In this document: positions 35,166-43,682 of the stretch, piece by piece
How positions within the stretch are numbered: position 1 is the stretch's first letter
Layout: each line of letters opens with the position of its first letter
Source: Halopiger goleimassiliensis
Lineage (GTDB): Archaea > Halobacteriota > Halobacteria > Halobacteriales > Natrialbaceae
Direction of reading: 5' to 3'
Assembly: GCF_000455345.1 (NCBI RefSeq)
Contig: NZ_HG315690.1
Coordinates: forward strand, 755,716-819,715
DNA length: 64,000 nt
Program-made: the position numbers and the translations under genes
Notes under the pieces: model-generated
Told to the model about the DNA's origin: nothing
Databases searched by the model: none
Seen by the model: only the letters and a program-made list of their open reading frames with translations

Positions 35166-35177
35166 GCCTAAATACAG
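35166..35177 (+). promoter_or_regulatory. TATA box for ctaA
   Basis: CTAAATAC at 35168-35175 lies about 33 bases before the GTG start at 35205. A stronger AT element, TGCATATAAAAC, sits further upstream near 35098-35107. Confidence 0.45.
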
Positions 35178-35204
35178 CTAGTCCCAACCCCACGTCGAAC
35201 GACC

Positions 35205-36086
35205 GTGTCGACCGACAGTCACCCCCGTCCGAGGCTTCGCTCGCCCATCGATCGGTTCGGCTTTCCCCACCTGCTGGCGGGGACACTCGCGTTAGTCTCC
35301 GCGACGATTCTGCTCGGCGTCGCTGCCAAGGCGACGGGGTCGGGGCTTGCCTGCGAGGCGAACTGGCCTCAGTGTGACGCCGGCCCGTACAATCTGTTTC
35401 CCGCGAACCTTCCGAGTTTCTACGAGTGGATCCACCGGTTCGTAGCGATGTTCGCCGGCTTCGCGATCGTCGGGTCGGCTGTCGCCGCCTGGCGGTTGCC
35501 CTCCGTCGATCGCCGGGTCGCCTCGCTCGTCGTCCTCGGGATGGTCCTGACGCCGATCCAGGTGCTTCTCGGCCGAGAGACGGTCACCCAGTACACGATG
35601 GACATCCTCTCGTTGCACTTCTGGACGGCAATCCTGATCTTCTCGACGTTCGTCGTCGCGACGGTGCTGGTCTGGCGATCGGCGTTTTCCGCACGGACCG
35701 TGACCGGTGCCCTGGGCGTCGGCCTCCTCTCGCTGCCGCTGCACGTCGCGCTCAGCCCGACCGATCTCGGCGTCGTGACCAGCTACACCCCGACCGTGCA
35801 ACTGCTCCAGTACGCCGTCACCCTCTCCCTGCTCGCGTCGGTCGTCGTCGCGACGATGGTCGGCCGCTGGCGGACGCCGGACCGGACCCTGCTCGGCCTG
35901 ATCTACGGCGCGACGGGCGTAGCGATCGTCGTCGCCTACCTCGGACGCCGGGCCGTGATGGCCTACAGCGCGACCCTCGACTGGCTGTACGTCGGTCTCG
36001 CCGTGTTGCTGGCCCTGACCTTCGCCGTCGCGATCTACCGGAGTCGACGCGTCGGATCGGGAACCGACGACCCACACGCGACGTAA
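35205..36086 (+). CDS. ctaA: Heme A synthase (COX15/CtaA family)
   Basis: The 293-residue membrane protein oxidises heme O to heme A for cytochrome oxidase. Eight hydrophobic helices are visible. The first half has the cysteine pair C50/C57 (GLACEANWPQC), the conserved E74 and H77 (FYEWIHRF) and H138 (LSLHFWTA). In the second half the usual heme-binding histidines are absent at the equivalent sites (LLQYAVTLS, WLYVGLAVL). The GTG start at 35205 is favoured by the TATA box. Confidence 0.88.
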   Translation: MSTDSHPRPRLRSPIDRFGFPHLLAGTLALVSATILLGVAAKATGSGLACEANWPQCDAGPYNLFPANLPSFYEWIHRFVAMFAGFAIVGSAVAAWRLPSVDRRVASLVVLGMVLTPIQVLLGRETVTQYTMDILSLHFWTAILIFSTFVVATVLVWRSAFSARTVTGALGVGLLSLPLHVALSPTDLGVVTSYTPTVQLLQYAVTLSLLASVVVATMVGRWRTPDRTLLGLIYGATGVAIVVAYLGRRAVMAYSATLDWLYVGLAVLLALTFAVAIYRSRRVGSGTDDPHAT

Positions 36087-36126
36087 CGCTCGGTTCGTCG
36101 TAGTTCAGGGTCTCGTTCCGGTTCGA

Positions 36127-36618
36127 TTAGCCGGCGTATTCGACGACCAGTGCCGCGAACGCCGTCCCGGCGAGGCCGAGCCCGAACAGCACGTAGTTCG
36201 CGATCGGATTCGCCGCTCGCGTCACCTCGAGCGTGTACCGCCGGCGGGAGAGCGGCCAGAACGGGCGGATCCCCATCGGGGTGAGCGCGTCGGCGAGCAG
36301 GTGCGAACCGATCGAAAGGGTGCCGACGAGGAAGGCGAAGCCGACGATCGCGGCGTCGACGGCGAGCGTCGAGGCATCGATGAGGATGGCTGTCGCTGCC
36401 GCCACCCCAGCGCCGACCAGGATCGCGAAGCCGACGGTGTGTGTCACCCCGCGGTGGTCGACCAGCGGGAGTCGGTGATCCACGTCGGGCAACGTCGACA
36501 GGGAGACGCAGACGACGCCGCCGAGAATCGCAACCGTCTCCGCTCCGCCGAGGGCGACCGCTGCCCCCACGGGAGCGTAGAGCAATAACGCGGCCCCGTA
36601 GTGGCCGAACTGGTACAT
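36127..36618 (-). CDS. Metal-dependent hydrolase-like membrane protein (YdjM/DUF457)
   Basis: A 163-residue integral membrane protein with four to five helices. The motif TLPDVDHRLPLVDHRGVTHT near residue 43 supplies the Asp/His cluster of the DUF457 (YdjM) family, and GSHLLADALTPMGI near 105 supplies a further His/Asp pair. PFWPLSRRRY near the C-terminus is also typical. Proteins of this family are membrane hydrolases of unknown substrate. It converges on ctaA. Confidence 0.85.
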   Translation of the reverse strand: MYQFGHYGAALLLYAPVGAAVALGGAETVAILGGVVCVSLSTLPDVDHRLPLVDHRGVTHTVGFAILVGAGVAAATAILIDASTLAVDAAIVGFAFLVGTLSIGSHLLADALTPMGIRPFWPLSRRRYTLEVTRAANPIANYVLFGLGLAGTAFAALVVEYAG

Positions 36619-36722
36619 CTACGTCGATGGACGGAACGATCGATCAAATGCGTTCGGTCCTCCCTCGAGCGACGCTTCGCCGGGACCGTCGATCTTTTTT
36701 CCCACCGGTCGAACGGGTGGGT

Positions 36723-37115
36723 ATGCGAACGAGCCTCAACGTTCCCGAGGAAACCTTAGCGGAGTTCGATCGAACGTGGAAAGCCGAGGGCCTGGAGTCC
36801 CGATCGCGCGCGTTGCGGGAAGCGATCCAGGAGTACGTCGAATCCCACCACCGACTCGAGGAGGCCCGCGGCACCGTCGCCGCGACGGTCGTCTTCGATT
36901 ACGTCCACGAGGAGGTCATCGAGGACCTCCACGAGATCCAGCACCGGTTCCAGGGCGCGATAGATACCACCTGCCACGTCCATCACGGCCAGTGGTGTCT
37001 CGAGGCGGTCTTCTGTCACGGCGACGCCGACGAGATCCGATCGCTCGTCTACCGACTGAAGGATTTCGACGCCGTCGGCCGGGTTTCCGTCACGTTGCTT
37101 CGATCCGAGGAGTGA
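36723..37115 (+). CDS. nikR: NikR-type nickel-responsive regulator
   Basis: A 130-residue ribbon-helix-helix/ACT-like repressor. The DNA-binding arm is MRTSLNVPEETLAEFDRTWK followed by SRSRALREAIQEYVESH. The C-terminal metal domain shows VFDYVHEE, then TTCHVHHGQWCLEAVFCHG, providing the His-x-His and Cys ligands of the square-planar nickel site. It would repress nickel uptake when Ni is bound. No nickel transporter is adjacent, so its targets are elsewhere. Confidence 0.88.
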   Translation: MRTSLNVPEETLAEFDRTWKAEGLESRSRALREAIQEYVESHHRLEEARGTVAATVVFDYVHEEVIEDLHEIQHRFQGAIDTTCHVHHGQWCLEAVFCHGDADEIRSLVYRLKDFDAVGRVSVTLLRSEE

Positions 37116-37331
37116 CCGACCAGTCGGCGTCGTGGCGACGACTGGCCCGCGGACATCGGTCGACCCCTACTTAAACGGATTCGATATCTAACCCTGCGAT
37201 TCTTGTAACTGCACGTGAATATACTGTATCGGTATGAGTCGTGCCGGACCGACCGTTCGACCACGGACATCGGGAGTAGCGCCGCGTACGGACCGGACCA
37301 GCCCTCGCTACCCGATCGACGGGCTTTACCA

Positions 37332-38033
37332 ATGAGCGTCATCGCGACGGTCGCGGTGCCGGCCACCGCGTTCAGACTCGGATCGTTGCTCGACTGGGAC
37401 GCAGACGCCACGGTATCCGTCGAGACGACGGTGCCGACGAGCGAACACATCGTCCCGTACCTGTGGGTCCCCGCTGACGCCGTCGACGACGTCGTCGACA
37501 CCCTCGAGGCCGACCGGACCGTCGCATCGGCGTCGATCGTCGACGAAATCGACGACAGCGCCCTCGTCAAAGTCGAGTGGACTGGCGCGGTCAACGGCCT
37601 CCTCGAGGCGATCCGCCGAAACGAGGCCATCGTCACCAGCGCCGTCGGCACGCCGTCCCGCTGGACGTTTCGGCTCCGCTTTCCCTCCGACGAGGACCTC
37701 TCGGCGTTCTACGCGGACTGTGCGGACCGCGACATCCGCGTCGAACTCGTCGAATTACACCAGGCGGTCAGCGCGGATCGGGACCGCCGGTTCGGGCTGA
37801 CGAACGCCCAGCGCGAACTCGTCCTCGCCGCCTACGACGCGGGCTACTTCGACGTCCCCCGGCGGACGACCCTCGTCGAACTCGGGGACCGCCTCGACAT
37901 CTCCGACTCCGCGGTCTCGCAACGACTGCGCCGGGGCCTCGCCGCGCTCATCGGATCGACGTTGGTCACAGACTCCCCGACGGTGGCCAAACAGTCCTCC
38001 AGCGAGGCCGACTCTCCGCCGTCCGAACGGTGA
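37332..38033 (+). CDS. HTH_10 (bacterio-opsin-activator type) regulator
   Basis: A 233-residue regulator of the Bat family. The N-terminal ~150 residues form the GAF-like sensor (SVIATVAVPATAFRLGSLLD, then HIVPYLWVPADAVDDVVDTL). The C-terminal HTH_10 domain reads LTNAQRELVLAAYDAGYFDV followed by LGDRLDISDSAVSQRLRRGL, the recognition helix. Such proteins are very numerous in haloarchaea; target genes are unknown. A 216-bp promoter region precedes it. Confidence 0.88.
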   Translation: MSVIATVAVPATAFRLGSLLDWDADATVSVETTVPTSEHIVPYLWVPADAVDDVVDTLEADRTVASASIVDEIDDSALVKVEWTGAVNGLLEAIRRNEAIVTSAVGTPSRWTFRLRFPSDEDLSAFYADCADRDIRVELVELHQAVSADRDRRFGLTNAQRELVLAAYDAGYFDVPRRTTLVELGDRLDISDSAVSQRLRRGLAALIGSTLVTDSPTVAKQSSSEADSPPSER

Positions 38034-38090
38034 CTGCACGGTTTCGATCGAACCGCGACCGTTTTACGGGACTCGGTCCTTTACTGGCCC

Positions 38091-38720
38091 GTGAAGAACG
38101 TCACCGAGAGAACGAGCAATCCGTTCGGGTTTCGACCGCCGTTCGATCGGACCGCCGCCGACGAGCGGACGGCCGTCTTCGGCTACGGTGACGCCAACGC
38201 CGACTTTCACGTGATCGGCGACCACCCGGGCGTCCACGGCGGGAAAGGTACCGGCGTCCCGTTCACCGAAACCCCGGCCGAACGGGTCCAGGACGTCCTC
38301 CGGACGGTCGGCTTCGCGGACGGCCCGCGGGACGCGCCTGACCTCGAGAACTGCTATCTGAGCTACCTCCACATGTGTGCCCTCCCCGACGGCCACGAAC
38401 CGACCGCGGCTGACTACGCGACGCTCGAGCGGTTTTTCGACGCCGAACTGCGGGCGATCAACGCCCACATCCTGCTCCCGGTCGGCGAGCGAGCCACCGA
38501 TCACGTCCTCCGCGAGTACACGACGCAGCGACACAAACTCGACCTCGACATGGACGGGCTGCACGCCCGCGAGATCCGGGGCCGGGGCTTTCTCGTCGTC
38601 CCGATCGAAGAGCCCGCCGCGTGGGCGGACGGCGAGTTCGACGCCATCGTCTCTCGGCTCGAGGCGATCCTCGGACGGGACTACCGGCAGACGAAAGGCG
38701 TCGCGACGACGGTCGGCTGA
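38091..38720 (+). CDS. Uracil-DNA glycosylase-like family protein
   Basis: The GTG start at 38091 gives a 209-residue protein. The N-terminal half resembles the uracil-DNA glycosylase fold: AVFGYGDANADFHVIGDHPG, followed by GVPFTETPAERVQDVLRTVG and NCYLSYLHMCALPDGHEP. The motif LLPVGERATDHVLREY near 137 is the central helix. The canonical catalytic His motif is not clear, so substrate and activity are uncertain. It is convergent with the DnaJ gene. Confidence 0.75.
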   Translation: MKNVTERTSNPFGFRPPFDRTAADERTAVFGYGDANADFHVIGDHPGVHGGKGTGVPFTETPAERVQDVLRTVGFADGPRDAPDLENCYLSYLHMCALPDGHEPTAADYATLERFFDAELRAINAHILLPVGERATDHVLREYTTQRHKLDLDMDGLHAREIRGRGFLVVPIEEPAAWADGEFDAIVSRLEAILGRDYRQTKGVATTVG

Positions 38721-38735
38721 ACCCGCGTCCGATCG

Positions 38736-40532
38736 CTACCGACCGAACCGCTTCTTGACGACGGCCCGAACGGGCAGCACGAGCCCGCCCAGCACCGGCA
38801 CCACGACGAACGCGACCAGATCGATCGGCAACGACGAGACGCCGGCGACGCCGGCAGCCAGCCCGGCCGCCGGCGCGAGGACGGGGACGACGTAGAGGTA
38901 CGACGGCGTCCAGCCCGAGCCTCGCCGGGTGTGATGGACCACGACCCCGAAGAGGAACGGCATCAGCGCCGCACCGGCCAGGAGCGGTCCGCCGAGCAGT
39001 CCCGTCGAGAGCCCCAGTGCGGCGGCGACCAGCACCGTCTCGTCGAGCGTGATCGGTCCCCAGGTTTCTTCACGCCTGAGCAGTCGATCGAGACCGACGA
39101 CGACCAGCGCGAACGCGACGATGCCGCCCAGCGCGGCGTACCACTGCATCGGCTCGAGCGGAACCGTCACGGGTTCGACGCCGGCGACGAACGCGACAGA
39201 CGTCTGGATGCCGTGGCGGCCCGTCGAAAGGGTCTCCCACAGCGCCTCCGGGGCCGGTCCGACCGCGAGCAGGTCGTCGAACAGGTCCACGACGGCCGAC
39301 TCGTTCGCGAGGGCGAACTGCGCGAGGCCGGCGAGATAGGTCACCAGCGAGAGCCACAACAGCGGCATAGCGAGGTTTCGTCGCCGCCACCACCGAACGA
39401 GACGGGAGTCCGACGTCTCGCGGGATCGAGTCCGACTGTTCGTCCGTCCGGTTCCCGTCCCGGTGGAGACGTGGCCAGTCGCCGTCCCGCCGTCGGTGCC
39501 GGTCGCAGCACCCGACGCGCTCGCAGCGGTCCCGGACGCGCTCGCGGTCCGGGCCGTGGTACTGCTGGTCGCCGATCCGCCGCTCGAGCCCGTTGCCGTC
39601 CCCGAACTCGTCGTCGTAGACGAGCGCCGCGAGGACGACGTGGACGAGTCGCTCGATCCGCTCGTGGACGAGCGCGAGGAACTGGTCGACGTCGAACCCG
39701 TCGATCGGCTCGAACGCGACGTCCTCGACGACCCCGAGGAACTGGACGCGCTCGACGATCGACTCGAGTTCGACGACTCCGACGACCGACTCGAACTCGA
39801 CGACGACCCCGAGGATCGACTCGATCCGGACGACTGTGACGTCCCGCTCGAATCGGAGGTACTGGTACGCCGACCGGACGACTGTGACGTCCGCGACGAC
39901 CTCGAACTCGAACTCGAGCCCGAACTCGACCGTCGGCTCGATCCGGAACTGCTCGAGGTGCGGTTCGAGGTCGACGAGGTCGTCCGACTCGAGGACGAGG
40001 CGCTGGACGTTCGGTTCGAGGTCGAGGAACCGGCGGTTCGACTCGACGTCGACGAGCCACCGGATCGGCTCGAACTCGACGAACTCGACGAGCGATTCGA
40101 ACTCGACGAACGGGACGGTCGACTCGAGGTCGACGAAGTCGTCCGGTTCGAGGTGGACGACCGGGAGGAGGACGTCTGTGACGTGCTTCCGGTGGTCGAC
40201 CTGCCGGTCGATGAGCCGCCGGAACCGGAACTCGAACCGCTCGAATTCGAGTCGTCGGACGAGTCGTCGCTGGCCCACACCTCGGGGGAGGGAATGCCGC
40301 TGGTACGTTTGGCGACGTAATCCTCGTGACCGAGTCGGTCGTAGGCCTGTCGCTCGACCGGATCGGTGAGGATCTCGTTGGCCTTGTTGATCGCCGTAAA
40401 CTGCGCGCGGGCCCGATCGTCGTCGTTGACGTCGGGATGGTAGGTACGGACTTTCTCGCGGTAAGCCTCCTTGATCTCGTCCTGGGAGGCGTCGGGAGAA
40501 ACGTCGAGAAGGTCGTAGAAGTCGTCAGTCAT
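38736..40532 (-). CDS. DnaJ-domain membrane protein with a giant serine-rich tract
   Basis: The 598-residue protein starts with a J domain (FYDLLDVSPDASQDEIKEAY, HPD at 32-34). From about residue 90 to 340 it is almost entirely Ser/Thr with scattered Gly, Arg and Asn. A short basic segment follows (RLVRWWRRRNLAMPLLW), then about six membrane helices to the C-terminus. The J domain should recruit DnaK-type Hsp70; the serine tract may be a flexible, perhaps glycosylated or phosphorylated, linker. The strand is fixed by the domains at both ends. Confidence 0.85.
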   Translation of the reverse strand: MTDDFYDLLDVSPDASQDEIKEAYREKVRTYHPDVNDDDRARAQFTAINKANEILTDPVERQAYDRLGHEDYVAKRTSGIPSPEVWASDDSSDDSNSSGSSSGSGGSSTGRSTTGSTSQTSSSRSSTSNRTTSSTSSRPSRSSSSNRSSSSSSSSRSGGSSTSSRTAGSSTSNRTSSASSSSRTTSSTSNRTSSSSGSSRRSSSGSSSSSRSSRTSQSSGRRTSTSDSSGTSQSSGSSRSSGSSSSSSRSSESSNSSRSSSASSSSGSSRTSRSSRSTGSTSTSSSRSSTSGSSDSSTSSSRRSSTTTSSGTATGSSGGSATSSTTARTASASGTAASASGAATGTDGGTATGHVSTGTGTGRTNSRTRSRETSDSRLVRWWRRRNLAMPLLWLSLVTYLAGLAQFALANESAVVDLFDDLLAVGPAPEALWETLSTGRHGIQTSVAFVAGVEPVTVPLEPMQWYAALGGIVAFALVVVGLDRLLRREETWGPITLDETVLVAAALGLSTGLLGGPLLAGAALMPFLFGVVVHHTRRGSGWTPSYLYVVPVLAPAAGLAAGVAGVSSLPIDLVAFVVVPVLGGLVLPVRAVVKKRFGR

Positions 40533-40679
40533 GGGACGGGGACACCGATCGTTGTACAGTAGTTAGGAGCGATATCCTATAGTTCCGATGTTTCGTTCGG
40601 ACCACGGGACCTTCTTCAGTCTGTGAGTACTCGAGCCGGGTAGTCGTTTCGGCCCAAGCGGTGTTCCGCACCCCTGCCA

Positions 40680-41954
40680 TCACGAGAAGTCGGTCAGCGA
40701 CGACTGTCCGCTCGAGCGAGTCTCGGTCGTTGGCTCGGACCCGCTCTCGTCCGTCGTCGCCGCAGCGCTCGAGTCGGCGGGTTCCCAGCTATCGAGGCTG
40801 GCCTGGTCCGCCGCCGCGAACTCGAGGTTCGCCACGCGGACGCCGACTTTCCGGACCGGTTCGGCCTCGAACTCCGCGAACAGCTCGCGCGCGATCCGAT
40901 CGACGAGTTCGGGGTCGTCCACGGGACCGGGAAGCGACCGCTCGCGCGTGTTGACGTCGTACGGCGGCAGGACGGCCTTCACGCCGACGGTCCGGTAGAG
41001 CGCTCCCTCGCGCTGGGCGCGGTCGGCGACCGCCGCCCCGAGGGTCTCGATCTGGTCGTACTTCGGCTCCGGTTCCGACACGGGGTCCGCGAAGGCCGAC
41101 TCCCGCGAGAAGCTCTTGGGTTCGCCCTTCGGTTCGACGCGGCGGTCGTCGTCGCCCCGGGCGCGGTCGTACAGTTCTCGACCGCGCTCGCCGAAGCGCT
41201 CCACGAGTGGCTCCGGATCGGCCGCGGCGACGTCGCCCGCGGTCTCGAGGCCCATTTCCCGCAACTCGCGGGCCGTCACCGGGCCGACGCCGTGCAGCAG
41301 GTCGACCTCGAGCGGCGCGAGAAAGTCGCGGATCTCGCCGGGTTTGACGACGGTGAGACCGTCGGGTTTGTCGAAGTCGCTGGCGATCTTGGCGGCGCTC
41401 ATCGTCGGCGAGACACCGACGCTGACAGTGACGCCGACCTCCCGCCGGATGCGGTCCTTGATGTGGCGGGCGAAGCCCTCGGCGACCTCCCAGGCGGTTC
41501 GTTCGGTGACGTCGAGGTAGGCCTCGTCGATGCTCACCTCGCGGACGACGTCGGCGCAGTCGTGGAGGATCTCCCGGACCTCGCCCGCGATCGACTCGTA
41601 GTAATCCATGTCGACGGGCCGGTAGAAGCCGGTCTCCTCGCGGGAGAGGTCCGGATCGTAGTCGTCGGCGTCCGGGTCCAGGGCCGCGCGGCGGGGCAAA
41701 CGCTCGAGGGCGGTCGAAATCGCCTGCGCGCTCTCGACGCCGAACTCGCGGGCCTCGTAGCTGGCCGTCGCGACAGCGCCGACGGTCTCGCCGGGTTCGT
41801 AGCCCATGCCGACGACGACGGGTTCGCCCCGCAGTTTTGGCTCGCGCAGCCGTTCGCAGGAGGCGTAGAAGCAGTCGGCGTCGACGTGACAGACGATCCG
41901 CTCCTCGTCCTCGTCGTCCGTCTCGACGCCCGGCAACCGCGGCCCGTCGGACAT
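40680..41954 (-). CDS. dinB: Y-family DNA polymerase IV (DinB/Dpo4)
   Basis: A 424-residue translesion polymerase. The catalytic aspartate is in CHVDADCFYASCERL at residue 25, and the second metal site in VSIDEAYLDVT near 130. The little-finger/thumb HhH motif is LHGVGPVTARELREMG near 215. The C-terminus ends in GQSSLTDFS, a PCNA-binding PIP-like box, as in other archaeal DinB. The ATG at 41954 was chosen because longer in-frame starts add a non-family leader. Confidence 0.93.
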   Translation of the reverse strand: MSDGPRLPGVETDDEDEERIVCHVDADCFYASCERLREPKLRGEPVVVGMGYEPGETVGAVATASYEAREFGVESAQAISTALERLPRRAALDPDADDYDPDLSREETGFYRPVDMDYYESIAGEVREILHDCADVVREVSIDEAYLDVTERTAWEVAEGFARHIKDRIRREVGVTVSVGVSPTMSAAKIASDFDKPDGLTVVKPGEIRDFLAPLEVDLLHGVGPVTARELREMGLETAGDVAAADPEPLVERFGERGRELYDRARGDDDRRVEPKGEPKSFSRESAFADPVSEPEPKYDQIETLGAAVADRAQREGALYRTVGVKAVLPPYDVNTRERSLPGPVDDPELVDRIARELFAEFEAEPVRKVGVRVANLEFAAADQASLDSWEPADSSAAATTDESGSEPTTETRSSGQSSLTDFS

Positions 41955-42213
41955 TCGTCTACTGATCGGTTCGTCCGAACGACCGTCAACGTTGCGTCCG
42001 ATGGGAGCGTCGAATCGTTCGTAGAGTTCGGTACGACGGTTCGACTGATCAGTAAGCGGGAACGCTGTTCGGTCGAGGTACTGCGGTGGCGCGCGCTGTT
42101 GATCGCCCGAGTGATAACGAGGGCGGTCGACGAAGCCGCGCGAGGGATGAACGAGCGACCGACGGGAGCGAGTGAATCGGCTGGGGAGGGCGTGGCAACT
42201 CCTCATGTCCACG

Positions 42214-42321
42214 ATAGCAGGACGCTTCAGTTCACCGTCCTCTTCACCAATAGCAGGACGCTTCAGTTCATCCCACTCTCCACAAACAGCAGGACGCTTC
42301 AGTTCATCCCACTCTCCACAA
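42214..42321 (+). repeat. Three 36-bp direct tandem repeats
   Basis: Units at 42214-42249, 42250-42285 and 42286-42321 each begin (A/C)AGCAGGACGCTTCAGTTCA. Units two and three are nearly identical; unit one diverges in its second half (CCGTCCTCTTCACCA). There are no spacers, so it is not a CRISPR. It is about 45 bases upstream of the promoter of the downstream locus. Confidence 0.8.
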
Positions 42322-42364
42322 GCACGCCGTTTGACACTTCAGACCGATCACAGCGACCGAAACA

Positions 42365-42377
42365 CAGATTTATTCGG
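42365..42377 (+). promoter_or_regulatory. TATA box for the leader/recombinase transcript
   Basis: ATTTATT at 42368-42374 is centred about 30 bases before the ATG at 42401, consistent with a leaderless transcript starting at the leader peptide. Confidence 0.55.
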
Positions 42378-42400
42378 GCCTCGGAGTTCGAGACGAACTC

Positions 42401-42472
42401 ATGTCGACCGTCGTCGCCGCACCGCCCTCCACCGTCGCGACGCGGCCACCGAACGGGGTGAGCGCGGCGTGA
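42401..42472 (+). CDS. 23-residue leader peptide coupled to the recombinase-like gene
   Basis: An ATG at 42401, at leaderless distance from the TATA box, opens 23 codons (MSTVVAAPPSTVATRPPNGV then SAA) and stops at TGA 42470-42472. That stop overlaps the GTG at 42469 of the next gene (GTGA), so ribosomes finishing the leader could re-start there. It may be a true regulatory leader or simply an alternative start region; the coupling geometry favours the former. Confidence 0.5.
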   Translation: MSTVVAAPPSTVATRPPNGVSAA

Positions 42473-43614
42473 CCGACGTCGCGATCGACGACGCCATCGA
42501 CGTCTACCTCGAGCGCAAGGCCGTCGCCGATCCCGACGGCTCGGGTGCCGGCGCATACGCGTCGAACGCCGAATCGATCCTCCGGCGGTTCGCGACCTGG
42601 CTCGAGCGCAGCCACGGCGTGACCGCCATCGACGCGCTCGAGGCCGAACACATGCGCGCCTACGCGGTGGAACTCCGCGACCGGACCGACCGCGGCGAGT
42701 ACACCGCCTCGAGCGCGAGCACCTACTACGCGGTCGTCCGCGCGTTTTGCTCCTGGTGCGTAAGCGGCGGCCTCATCCCGACGAATCCGGCCGCCGCCGA
42801 CGAGGCGATGGCGGCGGTTCCGAGCCCCGAATCGGGCGAGGACGACCGGCGCTGGCCCGACGACGAGCGTCGCCGCCTCGAGGCCTACGTGCGCGAACGA
42901 GCGATGGCCACGAGTGCGGACGACGACCGCGACGAGCGACTGACGCGGCTGCGCGAGTACGCGCTTGTCGCCGTCCTCGCCCACTCGGGGGCCCGCGGGT
43001 CGGAACTGTTCCGCGTCCCCGAGGACGACCGCCGGACGGGCGCGACCTGGGACGACGTCGACTTCTACGACGGGACGATCCGCGTCCTCGGTCGCTCCCA
43101 GCGCCTCGAGGAGGCCCCCCTTCGCGGACCCGCTCGAACGGCGCTGCGGCGGTACCGGGTGGTCCTCGATCCGCCGACGAACGAGTGGCCGCTGTTCCCG
43201 ACCCGCCACGCCCCCTCCATCGCGAGCCACGTCCGCTCGGTGCTGGACGAGCGCGGTCACGACGAGGCGGAGATCGAACGCCTGCTCGAGGGGACGACCG
43301 CGATCGAACTCGCCCGGAAGCGCTCGATCGCGCCGCCGGCGATCACGACGGAAGGCGCGCGGTCGGTCCTCCGACGGCTCTGTTCGGACGCGGGCGTCGA
43401 CGTCGACGCGTTGACGCCGCGGGACGTCGGTGCCGGCAGCGGCCTCGAGCGCGAGCGACGGGACGCGACGCCCTCGACCCCCGCGCTCCGCGCCTCGGTC
43501 GGCGAGGGGACCATCGCCGTTCCCGAACGCGTCCCGCCGCTCGAGGTCGACCTCGAGCCGGTCCCGCCGGAGGAGGGTTCCGACGGGAATCGGCCGAGAA
43601 ACGAGGTCGAGTGA
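42469..43614 (+). CDS. Degenerate tyrosine recombinase (XerC/integrase-like)
   Basis: A 381-residue protein with an N-terminal SAM-like core-binding domain (AIDVYLERKAV, TYYAVVRAFCSWCVSGG) and the start of a catalytic domain with the arginine motif LAHSGARGSELFR near residue 175. The C-terminal motifs are missing: where relatives carry HGGRR with a later H..Y, this protein reads LTPRDVGAGSGLERERRD. The nucleophilic tyrosine is not evident, so it is probably inactive, perhaps DNA-binding only. It begins at GTG 42469, overlapping a leader stop. Confidence 0.8.
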   Translation: MTDVAIDDAIDVYLERKAVADPDGSGAGAYASNAESILRRFATWLERSHGVTAIDALEAEHMRAYAVELRDRTDRGEYTASSASTYYAVVRAFCSWCVSGGLIPTNPAAADEAMAAVPSPESGEDDRRWPDDERRRLEAYVRERAMATSADDDRDERLTRLREYALVAVLAHSGARGSELFRVPEDDRRTGATWDDVDFYDGTIRVLGRSQRLEEAPLRGPARTALRRYRVVLDPPTNEWPLFPTRHAPSIASHVRSVLDERGHDEAEIERLLEGTTAIELARKRSIAPPAITTEGARSVLRRLCSDAGVDVDALTPRDVGAGSGLERERRDATPSTPALRASVGEGTIAVPERVPPLEVDLEPVPPEEGSDGNRPRNEVE

Positions 43615-43682
43615 GGACGGGACGGCGACGCGGTTTTTCGGTTCCGGCGCGCACTCGAGCGAACGAAGCGAGCAGCCGTCGC

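Larger units (their letters stand above)
41955..42400. other. 446-bp gene-free region with tandem repeats
   Basis: The region lies between divergent dinB and the leader/recombinase locus. It contains three 36-bp tandem repeats at 42214-42321 and the TATA box at 42368-42374. No convincing open frame is seen; long frames crossing it are carried by neighbouring genes on other frames. Confidence 0.55.

Noticed and set aside
39463..40320. Long plus-strand open frame of acidic LELDE-like repeats
   Set aside because: It is the antisense of the serine-rich tract of the DnaJ protein; the minus strand has a J domain and membrane helices at its ends, so the antisense repeat is a by-product of serine codons.
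42214..42321. CRISPR array
   Set aside because: The 36-bp units are adjacent with no spacers and there are no cas genes in the window.
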